From: a bacterium
GTDB lineage: Bacteria; Patescibacteriota; Gracilibacteria; Absconditabacterales; Absconditicoccaceae
Reading direction: 5' to 3'
NCBI GenBank assembly: GCA_020627925.1
Contig: JAHDFY010000007.1
Coordinates: 1-51,860 of the forward strand
DNA length: 51,860 bases
Part shown: positions 33,045 to 42,607 of the stretch, in pieces
Numbering within the stretch: the stretch's first letter is position 1
Layout: each line of letters opens with the position of its first letter
Translations under genes and position numbers: made by a program
Notes under the pieces: model-generated
What the model was told of the DNA's origin: nothing
Database searches by the model: none
The model's input: only the letters and a program-made list of their open reading frames with translations

Positions 33045-33932
33045 TTATTCTAAAGAGTTTTTTGAAACCAAATGTGTTGGTGAGGCAACAGTTGATTTGT
33101 AAATAATATCTGATTGAAACAATAAATAGCTTAGTAGATAATAGCTTCCAATCATAAACAAAGGTAGTAAAAGTGTTCGGTTGAATACGACCGTCATATT
33201 AAAAATCCAGTGAAGTAGTACTCATCAGACAATTCATCACCACATAAATAGAGCATTTTTGTGTGAAAGCGAAAACATGATACCCATCCCAATCATTCAC
33301 GTAAAAATCGCATGTACACTGGTGGTCAGAATTCCTCTTTTGAGTAGTAATCAACCTGCTTTATTTAGAGATAATGATACGTTTTGGTTGGAAATAAGAT
33401 AGACGATATTTTCCAAAAAAGCAAATCATAGAGCGCTCAGTAGTGCAAATACTATGATGTCTCTTGGGGTAATAGAAAAGCGTTGGTAGAGAATGTTTCC
33501 CAAAAAATATTTACTCGTTTCTTCACCAAAAGCGATAAACATATAATACAATGCAACATCCTTGATGATTCATATAATGCCCAAAAGGCTTATCACTCAC
33601 CGTGTTGTCACAAAAAAGAATGCCTGAATGTATTCACGTGTGCGAATACGGGCGAGAAGTATGTGACAGAATGACAAAGTCAGTAGCAGATATATGATGT
33701 AACTGACATATGATCATGAGCTGACCGCTTGCAAAAAGCTTCGTTGCTCGGTTTGTAATATGTTGAGGAGTGGATGATATCACCACATGATAGCGATGCT
33801 TGCAATACCAGAAAACACCAATCCTAGGATGATTGGTCGTTTTGTTTTGTGAAATGAAATGAGTTTGTGTACAAACCGCAATCGCGTATTATATACGAGT
33901 AAGTTTGCAACCACCAGCACCAGTATTTCCAT
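33045..33932 (-). CDS. PrsW-like intramembrane protease
   Basis: 295 aa with about eight membrane helices. Family motifs in order: FGEETSKYF (EE, about residue 137), LGFAFLENIVYL (E/N, about 170), TTSVHAIFTGMIGMG (His, about 205) and LLHWIFNM (His, about 240). These are the putative metal-binding residues of the PrsW/CAAX-type proteases, which cut membrane proteins such as anti-sigma factors in Bacillus. The target here is unknown. Many TGA codons encode Gly, including in GFAF. Converges on the DKNYY gene. Confidence 0.85.
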
Positions 33933-34043
33933 TGGTTGTTTTGGTAAGCAAAATTGTCCTTTGTGTTGTTATAGTGATTTGTTAGGTTTCTTGCTAATTG
34001 TTAGTTAATTTCATCATTTTGTCCGTGACAATTGTGTATTCAA

Positions 34044-34340
34044 TTATGCAATATATTTTTCAAATGTGTGGAGCATGTATTCTTTGAGGGATAGGGTTTC
34101 TTCTGGTGAGCAAATCACAAAAAGTTCTTGCGAGGTAGAACCTTTGTTCATTTTGAACTTGAGACCACTACTTGTCTCATATGAGTAACTGAGACGCATC
34201 ACTGATGTCTTTTTTTGTTTTCTATGTACTCTTCCTGGAATGATCCTTTGTATACGAGGATCTTTTTCTATTTGTTGAAGGTATTTGTGATATTCTTTGA
34301 GAATGTGATGTTCTGTCTTTACTTTTTTGAAGGTAACCAT
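34044..34340 (-). CDS. DUF2103-like small protein
   Basis: 98 aa. The block RIQRIIPGRVHRKQKKTSVMR followed by LSYSYETSSGLKFKMNKGSTSQELFVIC fits DUF2103 (IPGR..., a Thr/Ser-Gly-x-K strand, and QE-x-FV). Annotated elsewhere as predicted metal-binding, but no activity is known. Lysine-rich with no membrane segment. No TGA codon. Divergent from prmC. Confidence 0.6.
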   Translation of the reverse strand: MVTFKKVKTEHHILKEYHKYLQQIEKDPRIQRIIPGRVHRKQKKTSVMRLSYSYETSSGLKFKMNKGSTSQELFVICSPEETLSLKEYMLHTFEKYIA

Positions 34341-34416
34341 AATCTGTTTTATTGATGAAAGTGGCTTATGCTGCTAAACTGTTTCTACGATTTTATCATT
34401 ACTTTGATCAATTGCA

Positions 34417-35307
34417 ATGAAGCTACGAGATTTTCTTTCCGATGAAACATTACAAAATAAACATGTCCTCAAAATGTTGCTCATGCATCATGCATGATTT
34501 ACCAAAGAAACTTTGCTGACACAAATGGATCAAGAAATAGAGCAGCATGTTGTCGATCTTATTCTGCATGACTACAAAAGATACGTCAATGATAAAGAGC
34601 CACTTGAATATATTATGGGATACGTTGAATTCGATCAGAGAAAATTATTCGTCGATAAAAACACGATGATACCAAGACCGGAGACCGAATATATGATACA
34701 GGCTTGTAAGCAAGAATTGCAAGAATGGGCACAAACTTCTACGGAGTGACAACACATTGTTGCAGATGTTGGGACTGGATGTGGCGTGCTGGGATTGTCG
34801 ACGTTTTTGTCTGCTCCTGATTGGTGTGATTCGCTTTTTTTGATGGATTATTATCCTGAATGTCTCAAAACTGCCAAAAAAAATGCCCATCATTTGCTGA
34901 CGCAAGAACAGCAACAAAAAGCGCATTATTTACACGCAAATTTGCTGCAAGGTTTGTTGGAAAAAGTTTCTTTGGAAGAAAATGATTCGCTTTTGGTCAC
35001 TGCTAATTTGCCGTATATTCCAACACAAACATTTGATGAACAAGCAGAAGATAATGTGCATCTCTGGGAGCCAAGATATGCTTTTATTTCTGGTGATGAT
35101 GGACTTGATCTATATAGAGAAATGTTTGCTCAAATAAAAGAGCATGACTGACTTCGCGCAATGGCTACAGGTGGACGCTTTGTCATGTTTTTGGAGATGA
35201 TGACCTGGCAGGTGGATATTCTAAGAAAAGAATTTCCTTGGATGTCTTTTGAAGAAGTAAAAACCTTTCATTTTCAAATTAGAATAGTAAAAGCAACTTT
35301 TCAATAA
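34417..35307 (+). CDS. prmC: Release factor glutamine methyltransferase
   Basis: 296 aa. N-terminal helical domain, then YIMGYVEFDQRKLFVDKNTMIPRPETEYMI (residues about 66-95), the SAM motif VADVGTGCGVLGLS, and the substrate motif NLPYIP near residue 195 in place of the usual NPPYI. PrmC methylates the GGQ glutamine of release factors. In a code-25 organism only RF1 is expected to recognise stops, so this enzyme would serve RF1 alone (inference). Three TGA codons encode Gly. Start ATG 34417 gives MKLRDFL. Confidence 0.92.
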
Positions 35308-35418
35308 CAATATTGACTTTTGTTTGTTTTATGTTGACTTTGTGTTTGTTTTGAGTAGGATTATGTAGCAAAATATCTAATTAACAAACTAGTTAAAGAG
35401 CTAGTAAAAAAATAAAAA

Positions 35419-35676
35419 ATGACATACATTATCAAAAAAAACGCCCCCTACGTAAATCGGTTAGGTGTGTTAACTGTCCTCTTGTTTGTAATTTGGGCTG
35501 TAGGAAGTAAAATATGTCCAGAGTGGAACCATGCTTTGCTTTGTTTGCCTATAACTTCTGGTATTGTGCTTCTTGTTGGGGTTGGTTTTCCTGGAGCAAG
35601 AATACCTGAAGAAATTGAAGAAACGACAAAAATACCAATTGCTCAAAATGACGAGCAATTAGCGGAAGCCGCATAA
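35419..35676 (+). CDS. Small membrane protein
   Basis: 85 aa with two hydrophobic helices (LGVLTVLLFVIWAVG and HALLCLPITSGIVLLVGVGF) and an acidic C-terminal tail (EEIEETTKIPIAQNDEQLAEAA). No family recognised and no TGA codon, so its reading does not depend on the code. It is followed by a strong terminator, which supports it being a real gene. A weak promoter may lie near 35334-35361. Confidence 0.55.
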   Translation: MTYIIKKNAPYVNRLGVLTVLLFVIWAVGSKICPEWNHALLCLPITSGIVLLVGVGFPGARIPEEIEETTKIPIAQNDEQLAEAA

Positions 35677-35691
35677 GAGAAAAATAAATAT

Positions 35692-35726
35692 AAAAACCCA
35701 ACAAGGATTGCTTGTTGGGTTTTTTG
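35692..35726. terminator. Bidirectional terminator
   Basis: Perfect 11-bp stem AACCCAACAAG / CTTGTTGGGTT with a short GATTG loop, A run before and T run after, between the small membrane protein and the convergent ccdA-like gene. Confidence 0.88.
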
Positions 35727-35729
35727 TAG

Positions 35730-36485
35730 TTAGTTATTCTCTGCACTTTCCAAAAGAGAGTATTCAAATAGTGAGGTATCTATAGTGAGATTGTTTGTTG
35801 CCAACCGAAGACTGAAGTCTTTGTCGTAACCACTGACAATAAAAAATCATAGAAACACAATAATTACTCAAAGAATTCTTTTGAAAACGCCATGCGGTTG
35901 GACTATTCGTCCAATTTTTTTGATGATTTTGCGTCCTCCATAAATCAGTAGTAGTAAGGTTGTTCCAAGTCATAGTACATATGCAATAATATTGATGACT
36001 CATCGTAGATAATTTCCTGGTAGTATATTGGCGAGAAGAATTCCATAGGTTGGTGAACATGACTGCAACAGTGGCCCCAAAATAACTCATACTACAATAT
36101 CTCCCCAGATGGTATGCGTTGCTCAAGAGGCGATTGCTCATGTTTTTTGCTCAAACTTTATTTTGTGCATGATTCGATGCCATGCTTCAGGAAAAAGCAT
36201 CAACAATCAGAATAATATCAAGATTCGTCATGCTATGTTGACAAGATCTTCCTGATAAATACCAAATTGCTCACTAAGTCGTTTGAGTAGAAGACTGAAT
36301 ACCACGACTGATATCATGAATGATGATATCACAACAAGAGGTTTGTGGCCAAAGTCTTTTTTGTCTCTTTTGATAGAAAATCCTATAATAATAGGAAGAA
36401 GAGGAAGCACACAAGGAGCTAAAATAGTCAGCACTCCTGATATAAATGAAATGAAAATCAGGACAAATCCTAGTTCATTAACCAT
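35730..36485 (-). CDS. CcdA-like thiol:disulfide transfer membrane protein
   Basis: 251 aa with six membrane helices. The paired cysteines are visible: LAPCVLPLLPIIIGF in the first helix region and LLQSCSPTYGILLAN in the second half, as in CcdA/DsbD, which carry reducing power from cytoplasmic thioredoxin to the outside. About nine TGA codons encode Gly. No extracytoplasmic thioredoxin domain is attached. Start taken at 36485 (MVNELGFVL); an in-frame ATG at 36527 would add fourteen residues. Confidence 0.85.
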
Positions 36486-36596
36486 TAAAAAATGTAGAGA
36501 ACAAATAAACGATTGTAAGCATAGCAAAATGCTTTCTAGTTGGTAGTGAGAATGAGCAGGAACAATTTACACATGGTTATTCTGTGATATATTTTA

Positions 36597-38222
36597 TTAT
36601 GACTTCCTTTTTTGCTTTTTTAATAATTCATTGTACTCTTCTAGTTTTTTTCTTTCTTCTTCATTAGATGCATTCATAGGGTTTAAATATTTTTTTACAA
36701 TAGAAAGTATTTCAGCTATTTTTTTTGTATTGTCTCTTGTTAATTCCTTAGCGCTATTTAAATGATCTTCTTTTAAGAAATGATATTTCTTTTTTAAGAG
36801 CGCTATATAAACTTCTTTGTTTAAATGTTTTCCTATAAGTTTTGCCTTTATTAACTCTGCGAGTAGTCTTGGGTATGTTAGTGTAATATTTTCTTCTTCA
36901 GCTATCTGTTTTGCAAGAGGTATTTGCTCAAAGCTTACCTTAGCAGTAAAGTAGTCTCTTATATCTTTCCCTGACTCAAGTTCTTCTGCTAACCTTTTAG
37001 ATCATCTATAATAAGTAGTATCTTTATGTTGTACTCCAGGAAGGTTTTTGCTATAATTTCTTTTTCTTCTATCAAAAATTTTTTTTGGATTACTTTTTGA
37101 TCCTTTACCTTTGTAATAAATTGTTAAAAAATCTAAATATTCTTCACCGTTGAGTATTTCTCCCATGAGTATTAGCTTGATACTAGGTGAAATTCATTGA
37201 AGGTCTTGTATGCTATGATTCTGGAAAATCATATCTAACAGCTTTGCGAGTCATTCTTCTCTTCCTAAATTTTTTGCACCTCTAAATTTTCCTAGAACTT
37301 TTTCATTGTTGGCATCTATCATAAAATGAACGGATTGTTCATGTTGTATTAATTTCCCTACTCTTTCTAAAGGTAATGTTTCATAGGATTTGTTTCCAGG
37401 AATGTAGAGGTTATCATGTCAATCGTATATCGAGCTTTTGGTTTTGTCTATGATCACTCATTTTTTTAATTTATTGATTTGATGAAATAATTCAAAAATT
37501 CTCTTATAATCTTCTCTTTTGATTGGAGTGTCTTTTATTTTTTCTCGTAATGGATCATAATTGTGTTTTTTTGTTGTATGTTTTTCAATATTTTCGTCAA
37601 ATGTAGGCAATGATTTAATACGTTGTATATATCAAGATAATCTATCATATTCTTCTGTGTTTAATATCTCTTTTTCTTTTATTGTTTTCATCTCTTCCTG
37701 AAATTTATACAGACTTTGTGTTGTTTCATATTTGTTGCTTTGCACATCTCATCAAAATAACTTTGATTCTATGCTATCAATAGAATCTATATAGCTTTTT
37801 TGTATAGATTCTGGTATTGTGTTTTTGATTCCTCGTTTTTCAGCTTCAAAAGGTAATCCTAATAATGTTATCTGTAAAATATCATTAACATATTCAAGCG
37901 TTCATAAAAAAATACTTTCTCTGGCAGATAATGTCTTATTTTTTAATTGTTTTATATATTTTTGAAAAATTTCTTTTTTGTTTTCTAGTTTTATTCTTGT
38001 TGTTTGATAAGCAATATATTTATTTTCTCATTTTTTTCGTCATCCAATTTTCTCAAAAAGGGTTGTGTTTACTTTTTTGTTATTCCCTGTGTTTTTGTAT
38101 GAATAAGTTATTTCTATAATGTCTTGTATTTCATCCATTTTGATCTCTTCAATAATCTTTTCTAGAGAAATTTTTTCATGTAAATTTTCATGTAAACTAT
38201 TAGATAAGCTTGGTGGTATCAT
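36597..38222 (-). CDS. DUF1704 zincin, stand-alone
   Basis: 541 aa. The zinc motif HEQSVH (HExxxH) near residue 292 is followed 20-odd residues on by REEGLAKL, where the Gly is a TGA codon; together they define DUF1704, the family of the tubulin carboxypeptidase MATCAP. The surrounding sequence is charged and helical: TLPLERVGKLIQ before the motif, and KKIFDRRKRNYSKNLPGVQHKDTTYYRGSK after. It is a second member besides the ATP-grasp fusion at 19.3 kb, but without a ligase domain and with little similarity by eye outside the motifs. No signal peptide; probably cytoplasmic. Substrate unknown. No neighbour suggests one. Confidence 0.8.
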
Positions 38223-38413
38223 TTTTTCTTATATGTAACGTATAAATGTTTTTTTATATTATATGATAATGCGATTATTTGTCAATTTTTGTGGTAGGAA
38301 TTTGTTCTTTTCTTTGTGGATAGAAAAATAAACGAGATAGCTAGCCGTTCTTGCAATGTTGCTAGGATTCCGTAGACTGCAGTCAGCTTTATATTTTTTT
38401 TCTCCAATACGAA

Positions 38414-39517
38414 ATGAAAATTGGAATTGTAGGACTTCCTAATGTTGGTAAATCAACTCTGTTTAATGCATTGACTAAATCATATGCAGCTGATGCGCAA
38501 AATTTCCCTTTTTGTACCATTGATCCTAATGTTGGAGTGGTAGATGTAAAGGATTCGAGAGTTGATGCTTTGGCAGCAATGTCTTGATCAACAAAAACAG
38601 TTTATTCAACGATCAAATTTGTAGATATTGCTGGTTTGGTAAAAGGTGCTAGTAAAGGAGAAGGAATGGGGAATGCATTCTTGTCTAATATTAGAGAGGT
38701 GGACGCAATTGTTCAGGTGTTGAGACATTTTCCTGATCCTGATGTTTCTCATGTTGAGGGTGGTGTAGACCCTATGAGAGATGTAGAGATTATTAACATG
38801 GAATTGATTCTTTCTGATTTGGAACAAATTGAAAAAAAACTACCTTCATTGGAAAAAAAGGCAAAATCAAAAGATGTTGAATCAGTAAAAACAGTCGCGG
38901 TTCTTAAAAAAATTCATCAAGTTTTGTCGGAATGAAAACTTGCTTATGATGTTAAAGAAGAGCTTTCTGACGAAGAGTTGTCTATTATCAAAGGATATCA
39001 ATTGTTGACGTTTAAGCCATTTGTTTATGCGATCAATGTAGGGCAAGATGAACTTACACAGGCGGAAGCAATTAAAAACAAATTTGCAGAGGATCTTCAT
39101 AGACCAATTGCTATTGTTTGTGCTAAAATGGAGCATGAAATGATGGAATTTGATAAAGAAGAAAAAGATGAATTTCTCCAAGAGTTACTTGAAGTTGAAC
39201 ATTTGGATCACATACCAACATTGGATGACTTGATTAGTCTTTGATTTAGAACTGTTGGTCTTATGTATTACTTCACTACTGGAGAAAAGGAAACAAGGTC
39301 ATGGACTATTCCTGTGGACAGCACTGCGCCGCAAGCGGCTTGAGCAATTCATACTGATTTTGAGAGAGGATTTATCAAAGCAGAAGTGGTTGCTTGTTCT
39401 GACTTATTAGATGCTGGTAGCTGGTCTGGTGCAAAATCTGTAGGTAAAGTATGATTGCAATGAAAAGACTATGTCGTACAAGATGGTGATGTTATTGTGT
39501 TTAAATTTAATGTCTAA
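38414..39517 (+). CDS. ychF: Redox-linked ATPase/GTPase YchF (OLA1 family)
   Basis: 367 aa. G1 GLPNVGKST (residues 7-15), switch region [14 protein letters not shown]3 [17 protein letters not shown], and the C-terminal TGS domain ([47 protein letters not shown]). YchF prefers ATP and binds ribosomes. Seven TGA codons encode Gly. The gene starts soon after a TATATT near 38390. Confidence 0.95.
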
Positions 39518-39643
39518 CGTATTGCTAGAAGAGAATGGGGGAATTGTTTATCTCTCATTTTTTTTGTTTTAGTGTGATGTACTTTTTATGGCGATTTTTT
39601 GCAACTATAAGTGTTTTTTGTAGAAAAAGACTTGGATATTTCT

Positions 39644-39712
39644 ATTTTTGAGTGTTTTGTCATTATCTATATACGCTTTTGTTGTTAACTCAAAATCAAA
39701 ACACTCAAAAAT
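39644..39712. repeat. 16-bp perfect inverted repeat, 37-bp loop
   Basis: ATTTTTGAGTGTTTTG (39644-39659) and CAAAACACTCAAAAAT (39697-39712) are exact complements. The first arm comes 126 bp after the ychF stop. No run of T follows the second arm. The surrounding stretch 39518-39865 holds no gene; a TTGACA at 39788 with TTATAT at 39807 may be part of the promoter of the next gene. Confidence 0.6.
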
Positions 39713-39865
39713 AAAGAATTCACTTGTTACTTCTGCTAATAATATGTTTTTTTTGTGAAATGTCGGCAATATGTTATAGATATGTGCTTGACAACGACTG
39801 GCGGATTTATATTTTCAAGGGTGTTAAATAAAAAAGTGCATTTAATTTGATAATTGTTAGGTTTC

Positions 39866-41023
39866 ATGAATTTCAACGTAAAAATGGATGACAAGAAGAT
39901 CAATGTGAATATTGATACAAGCCATTTGAAAGACGTTCTTCAATATTGTAAGCCAAAAGAGCAGCTTGTATTGATGAAAAAATTCGGAATATTAACTGGT
40001 TCGGAGATCCCCCTACAAAGAATCGGAAAAGAATATTCTTTGACAAGAGAAAGAGTAAGACAAATTGAATCACAAGCTTTGATGAGATTCAGAAGACTAA
40101 TTGTTGGAAACAATAAATATATCTCAGTTTTGAATGAAGCAAAAAGAATTTTGGAAGAAGCAGGAGGTATCTTGTTGGAAGATTCTTTGATTTCAAAACT
40201 TATCAACCTAAAAAGATTTGAATTTACTAAACAAGAAATCAAACTAATTTTGGTCTCTGATTTTGATATTACTTATCTAAAAAGAAATAGATTCATTAAT
40301 AAATGTTTCTATATTGATAATCTTTTCGAAGATTTCCTTACTAATATGGTAATTTTTATTAAAGATTTTTTTGATACAAGAGGAAAGAGTATTGGTCTTT
40401 ACGAATTTATCGATATTCTAAAAACAGAATTTACCAAGAAGTATGATTACATTACTTTTTTGAAAAATGATCTGTTCTATATTAATTTTTTCTCAGCAAT
40501 CAGAGATATCAAAGTATTTGATGGAAAAGTAGGATTGCTTTCATATACGGATGTTAATCCTAAAACTATCAAACTCAAGATACTATACACTATGAGAAGA
40601 TTGAAAAAACCCCTTCACTTTCAAGAACTTCCAGCAAAAATTATGGAATGGTTCCCTACAAAAAATATTAAGCTTAATACGGTTCATAATGAACTAGTAA
40701 AAAATAATGATCTTTTTGTTAACCTTGGTTTGGGAATTTACGGTCTTACTGAATGGGGTTACAAAGGAGGAACTGTTATGGAAATTATCATCAGAATCTT
40801 CAAAAAGAATCAAAGACAAATGAGTGTAAAAGAAATATCAAAAGAATTGCTCAAAGAAAAAATGGTTAGTCCTAACACAATTCTTCTTAACTTGCAAAAA
40901 TACAAAGTTATTTTTGAAAGAGTAGACAAAGGTGTGTACAAACTTGTTGATGAAGTGGTAGATAAGGAAGAAGATGCTATTGCAGCAATTGGTAAAAATT
41001 CAATCAATAAGAAAAAGAAATAA
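39866..41023 (+). CDS. Sigma-70 region-4-like protein with winged-helix repeats
   Basis: 385 aa. Residues about 45-80 are a sigma region 4.2-type helix-turn-helix: IPLQRIGKEYSLTRERVRQI followed by ESQALMRFRRL. No sigma region 2 is present, so it is not a full sigma factor. The rest (about 100-365) contains repeated winged-helix-like units: KSIGLYEFIDILKTEF, KPLHFQELPAKIMEWF, QMSVKEISKELLKE followed by TILLNLQKYKVIFERVDKGVY, similar to HARE-HTH modules of RNA polymerase delta. The tail is Lys-rich. It contains no TGA codon. ATG 39866 is preferred over the upstream TTG. A role in transcription is inferred from domains. Confidence 0.75.
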   Translation: MNFNVKMDDKKINVNIDTSHLKDVLQYCKPKEQLVLMKKFGILTGSEIPLQRIGKEYSLTRERVRQIESQALMRFRRLIVGNNKYISVLNEAKRILEEAGGILLEDSLISKLINLKRFEFTKQEIKLILVSDFDITYLKRNRFINKCFYIDNLFEDFLTNMVIFIKDFFDTRGKSIGLYEFIDILKTEFTKKYDYITFLKNDLFYINFFSAIRDIKVFDGKVGLLSYTDVNPKTIKLKILYTMRRLKKPLHFQELPAKIMEWFPTKNIKLNTVHNELVKNNDLFVNLGLGIYGLTEWGYKGGTVMEIIIRIFKKNQRQMSVKEISKELLKEKMVSPNTILLNLQKYKVIFERVDKGVYKLVDEVVDKEEDAIAAIGKNSINKKKK

Positions 41024-41057
41024 TCTTGCAAACGATTGCTAGATGACTATAAAGCAG

Positions 41058-41081
41058 AGCAGTCCTATGGGGCTGCTTTTG
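41058..41081 (+). terminator. Terminator before tRNA-Leu
   Basis: AGCAGTCC - TATG - GGGCTGCT stem followed by TTTTGTTTG. Confidence 0.7.
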
Positions 41082-41096
41082 TTTGTCAGCTAGTAT

Positions 41097-41183
41097 GCTG
41101 GGGTGATGGAATTGGTAGACATGCACGCTTGAGGGGCGTGTGGGCGAAAGCCCGTGGGGGTTCAAATCCCCTCCCTAGCACCA
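41097..41183 (+). tRNA. tRNA-Leu (GAG)
   Basis: Acceptor GCTGGGG/CCCTAGC (one G-T), anticodon stem CACGC/GCGTG with loop TTGAGGG (anticodon GAG), long class II variable arm TGGGCGAAAGCCCG, T arm GGGGG-TTCAAAT-CCCCT, and an encoded CCA. Confidence 0.96.
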
Positions 41184-41254
41184 TAAAAAATTATTATGAC
41201 ACTATTATTGTTGAATAAGATAACTAAACTTTGAACATCTACTATCACAAAAAG

Positions 41255-41281
41255 GGTAGTATCGCCACGATACTATTTTTA
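41255..41281 (+). terminator. Terminator after tRNA-Leu
   Basis: TAGTATCG - CCA - CGATACTA perfect stem, then TTTTTAATTTTTTT. Confidence 0.75.
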
Positions 41282-41298
41282 ATTTTTTTCAAAACATT

Positions 41299-41835
41299 AT
41301 GAGTCTGTTTTCTCGCTATTCATTGCCTATCAGTATTATTGGTTTGACTTGTCAAATTGCCGGAGTTACTTCTGTGGCATGATCGTTATCACAACAAGTA
41401 TTTTTTCTTTTTTGAGTTTCTTTGTTAGGATTTGGTGCCTTGGGAGCAAAACAATCGATGTTTGTTGCAATGCAAATAGTTGCCTTTGTTGGAGTTGTTT
41501 TGTGATTCTTTGCCACTGTTCCATTGTGGGCTTTGTATGGGCTGATGAGTATTGCGCTGCTTTTTGCTCTCTTTTATATTTACAAACAAAAAACATATCA
41601 GCATGATCGCTATTATGTTTTGGGTATATTGTGACTGTTTTTATTGGCTTTGGGGTTTGCAACTAATCCACTGGGTCAACCATTCTTGTTTCATATTTAT
41701 TTAGCTTTGTGATGAATGACTATCGCGTTGTATTCATTCTTAGAAGTTGTTTTTTTGCAGATAAGAATTGCGTGGATTTTTCTTCTCCTTAATATTGTTT
41801 TTGTGATTAATCCGTTGTTGTGGCTACTGGGGTAA
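41299..41835 (+). CDS. Membrane protein of unknown function
   Basis: 178 aa with about six hydrophobic helices and few charges: SLPISIIGLTCQIAGVTSVA, QVFFLFGVSLLGFGALG, AMQIVAFVGVVLGFFATVPL, LYGLMSIALLFALFYIY, YVLGILGLFLLALGFA, and IAWIFLLLNIVFVINPLLW. No family recognised. Six TGA codons encode Gly within helices. Its stop is 7 bp from the convergent YjjX-type gene. Confidence 0.65.
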
Positions 41836-41842
41836 CCTAATC

Positions 41843-42418
41843 TTATTTTTGTGTGTTAGAAAACCATTGAGGATGTATTCGGGGCACAAATGCTGTTGCT
41901 ATATTGTCAGCAAATCGATCTGTTCTTGCAATAATATTTTTGGTTAAGACGCCTATCGTTCATTGTTTGTGCTTGATATTTGCTTCAGAGAGAAGCGTAT
42001 CCATGAGTGGTCATAGTTCCGTTCATTTTTTTAGTTCTGTTGCTATACTTGGGGGCATTATTACCCTTCCTCCAAATTCATAGTGACTGTATCACGTTGC
42101 ATCAACAATTGCGACTACTCAAAATAAGAAGCATTGTTCGTCTCCATCAATATTTTTTTGAAAATATACTCATCACTCCATTCCTATTGCTAGATCAGTG
42201 TTACTTACTGTTTGCATGATTGCTTGGCAGCGATTTTTTGCCCCTCTCACTGTTTCTTCTTTGGAAAGAGGTTGATCACTGACATTGCTAGGAACTTTGA
42301 CTCATTCTATAAGGTGGTTGTGTGGCAAGATTTGTGCAAAAAATGCTTTTGCTGCTTGTATTTTGACAGGATTAGTACTTCATACAACAATTTTGGTGAT
42401 CTTAGAAATATCTAACAT
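41843..42418 (-). CDS. Inosine/xanthosine triphosphatase, YjjX type
   Basis: 191 aa. Starts KIVVGSTNPVKIQAAKAFF and continues KVPSNVSDQPLSKEETVRGAKNRC and TDLAIGMEGGVYF, the motifs of the YjjX/DUF84 family that hydrolyse deaminated purine triphosphates (ITP, XTP). Glycines in VGST and EGGV are TGA codons. The second half (GVVAIVD, GRVIMPP, IGVLTKNIIARTD) is also typical. Length is slightly above the usual 170-180. Confidence 0.88.
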
Positions 42419-42607
42419 AGGTAGGGGAGGAAGGTAAAACGAACTATTATCTTCTATCATAAAAAAAATACGACAATAAACAATAAATAATGATAGACGC
42501 CATTAAAAATGTGGAAAATGCTAATAGTATTTGCAAAATACAGACAAAACGCTAAAAATGCAGTAGTAACGTGAAAGCAGTCAGAATTTATTATTTTTTG
42601 TATGTGT

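Noticed and set aside
42490-42555. 21-codon reading frame upstream of leuS as an attenuator peptide
   Set aside because: It has no leucine codons, and no terminator or T-box structure follows it.
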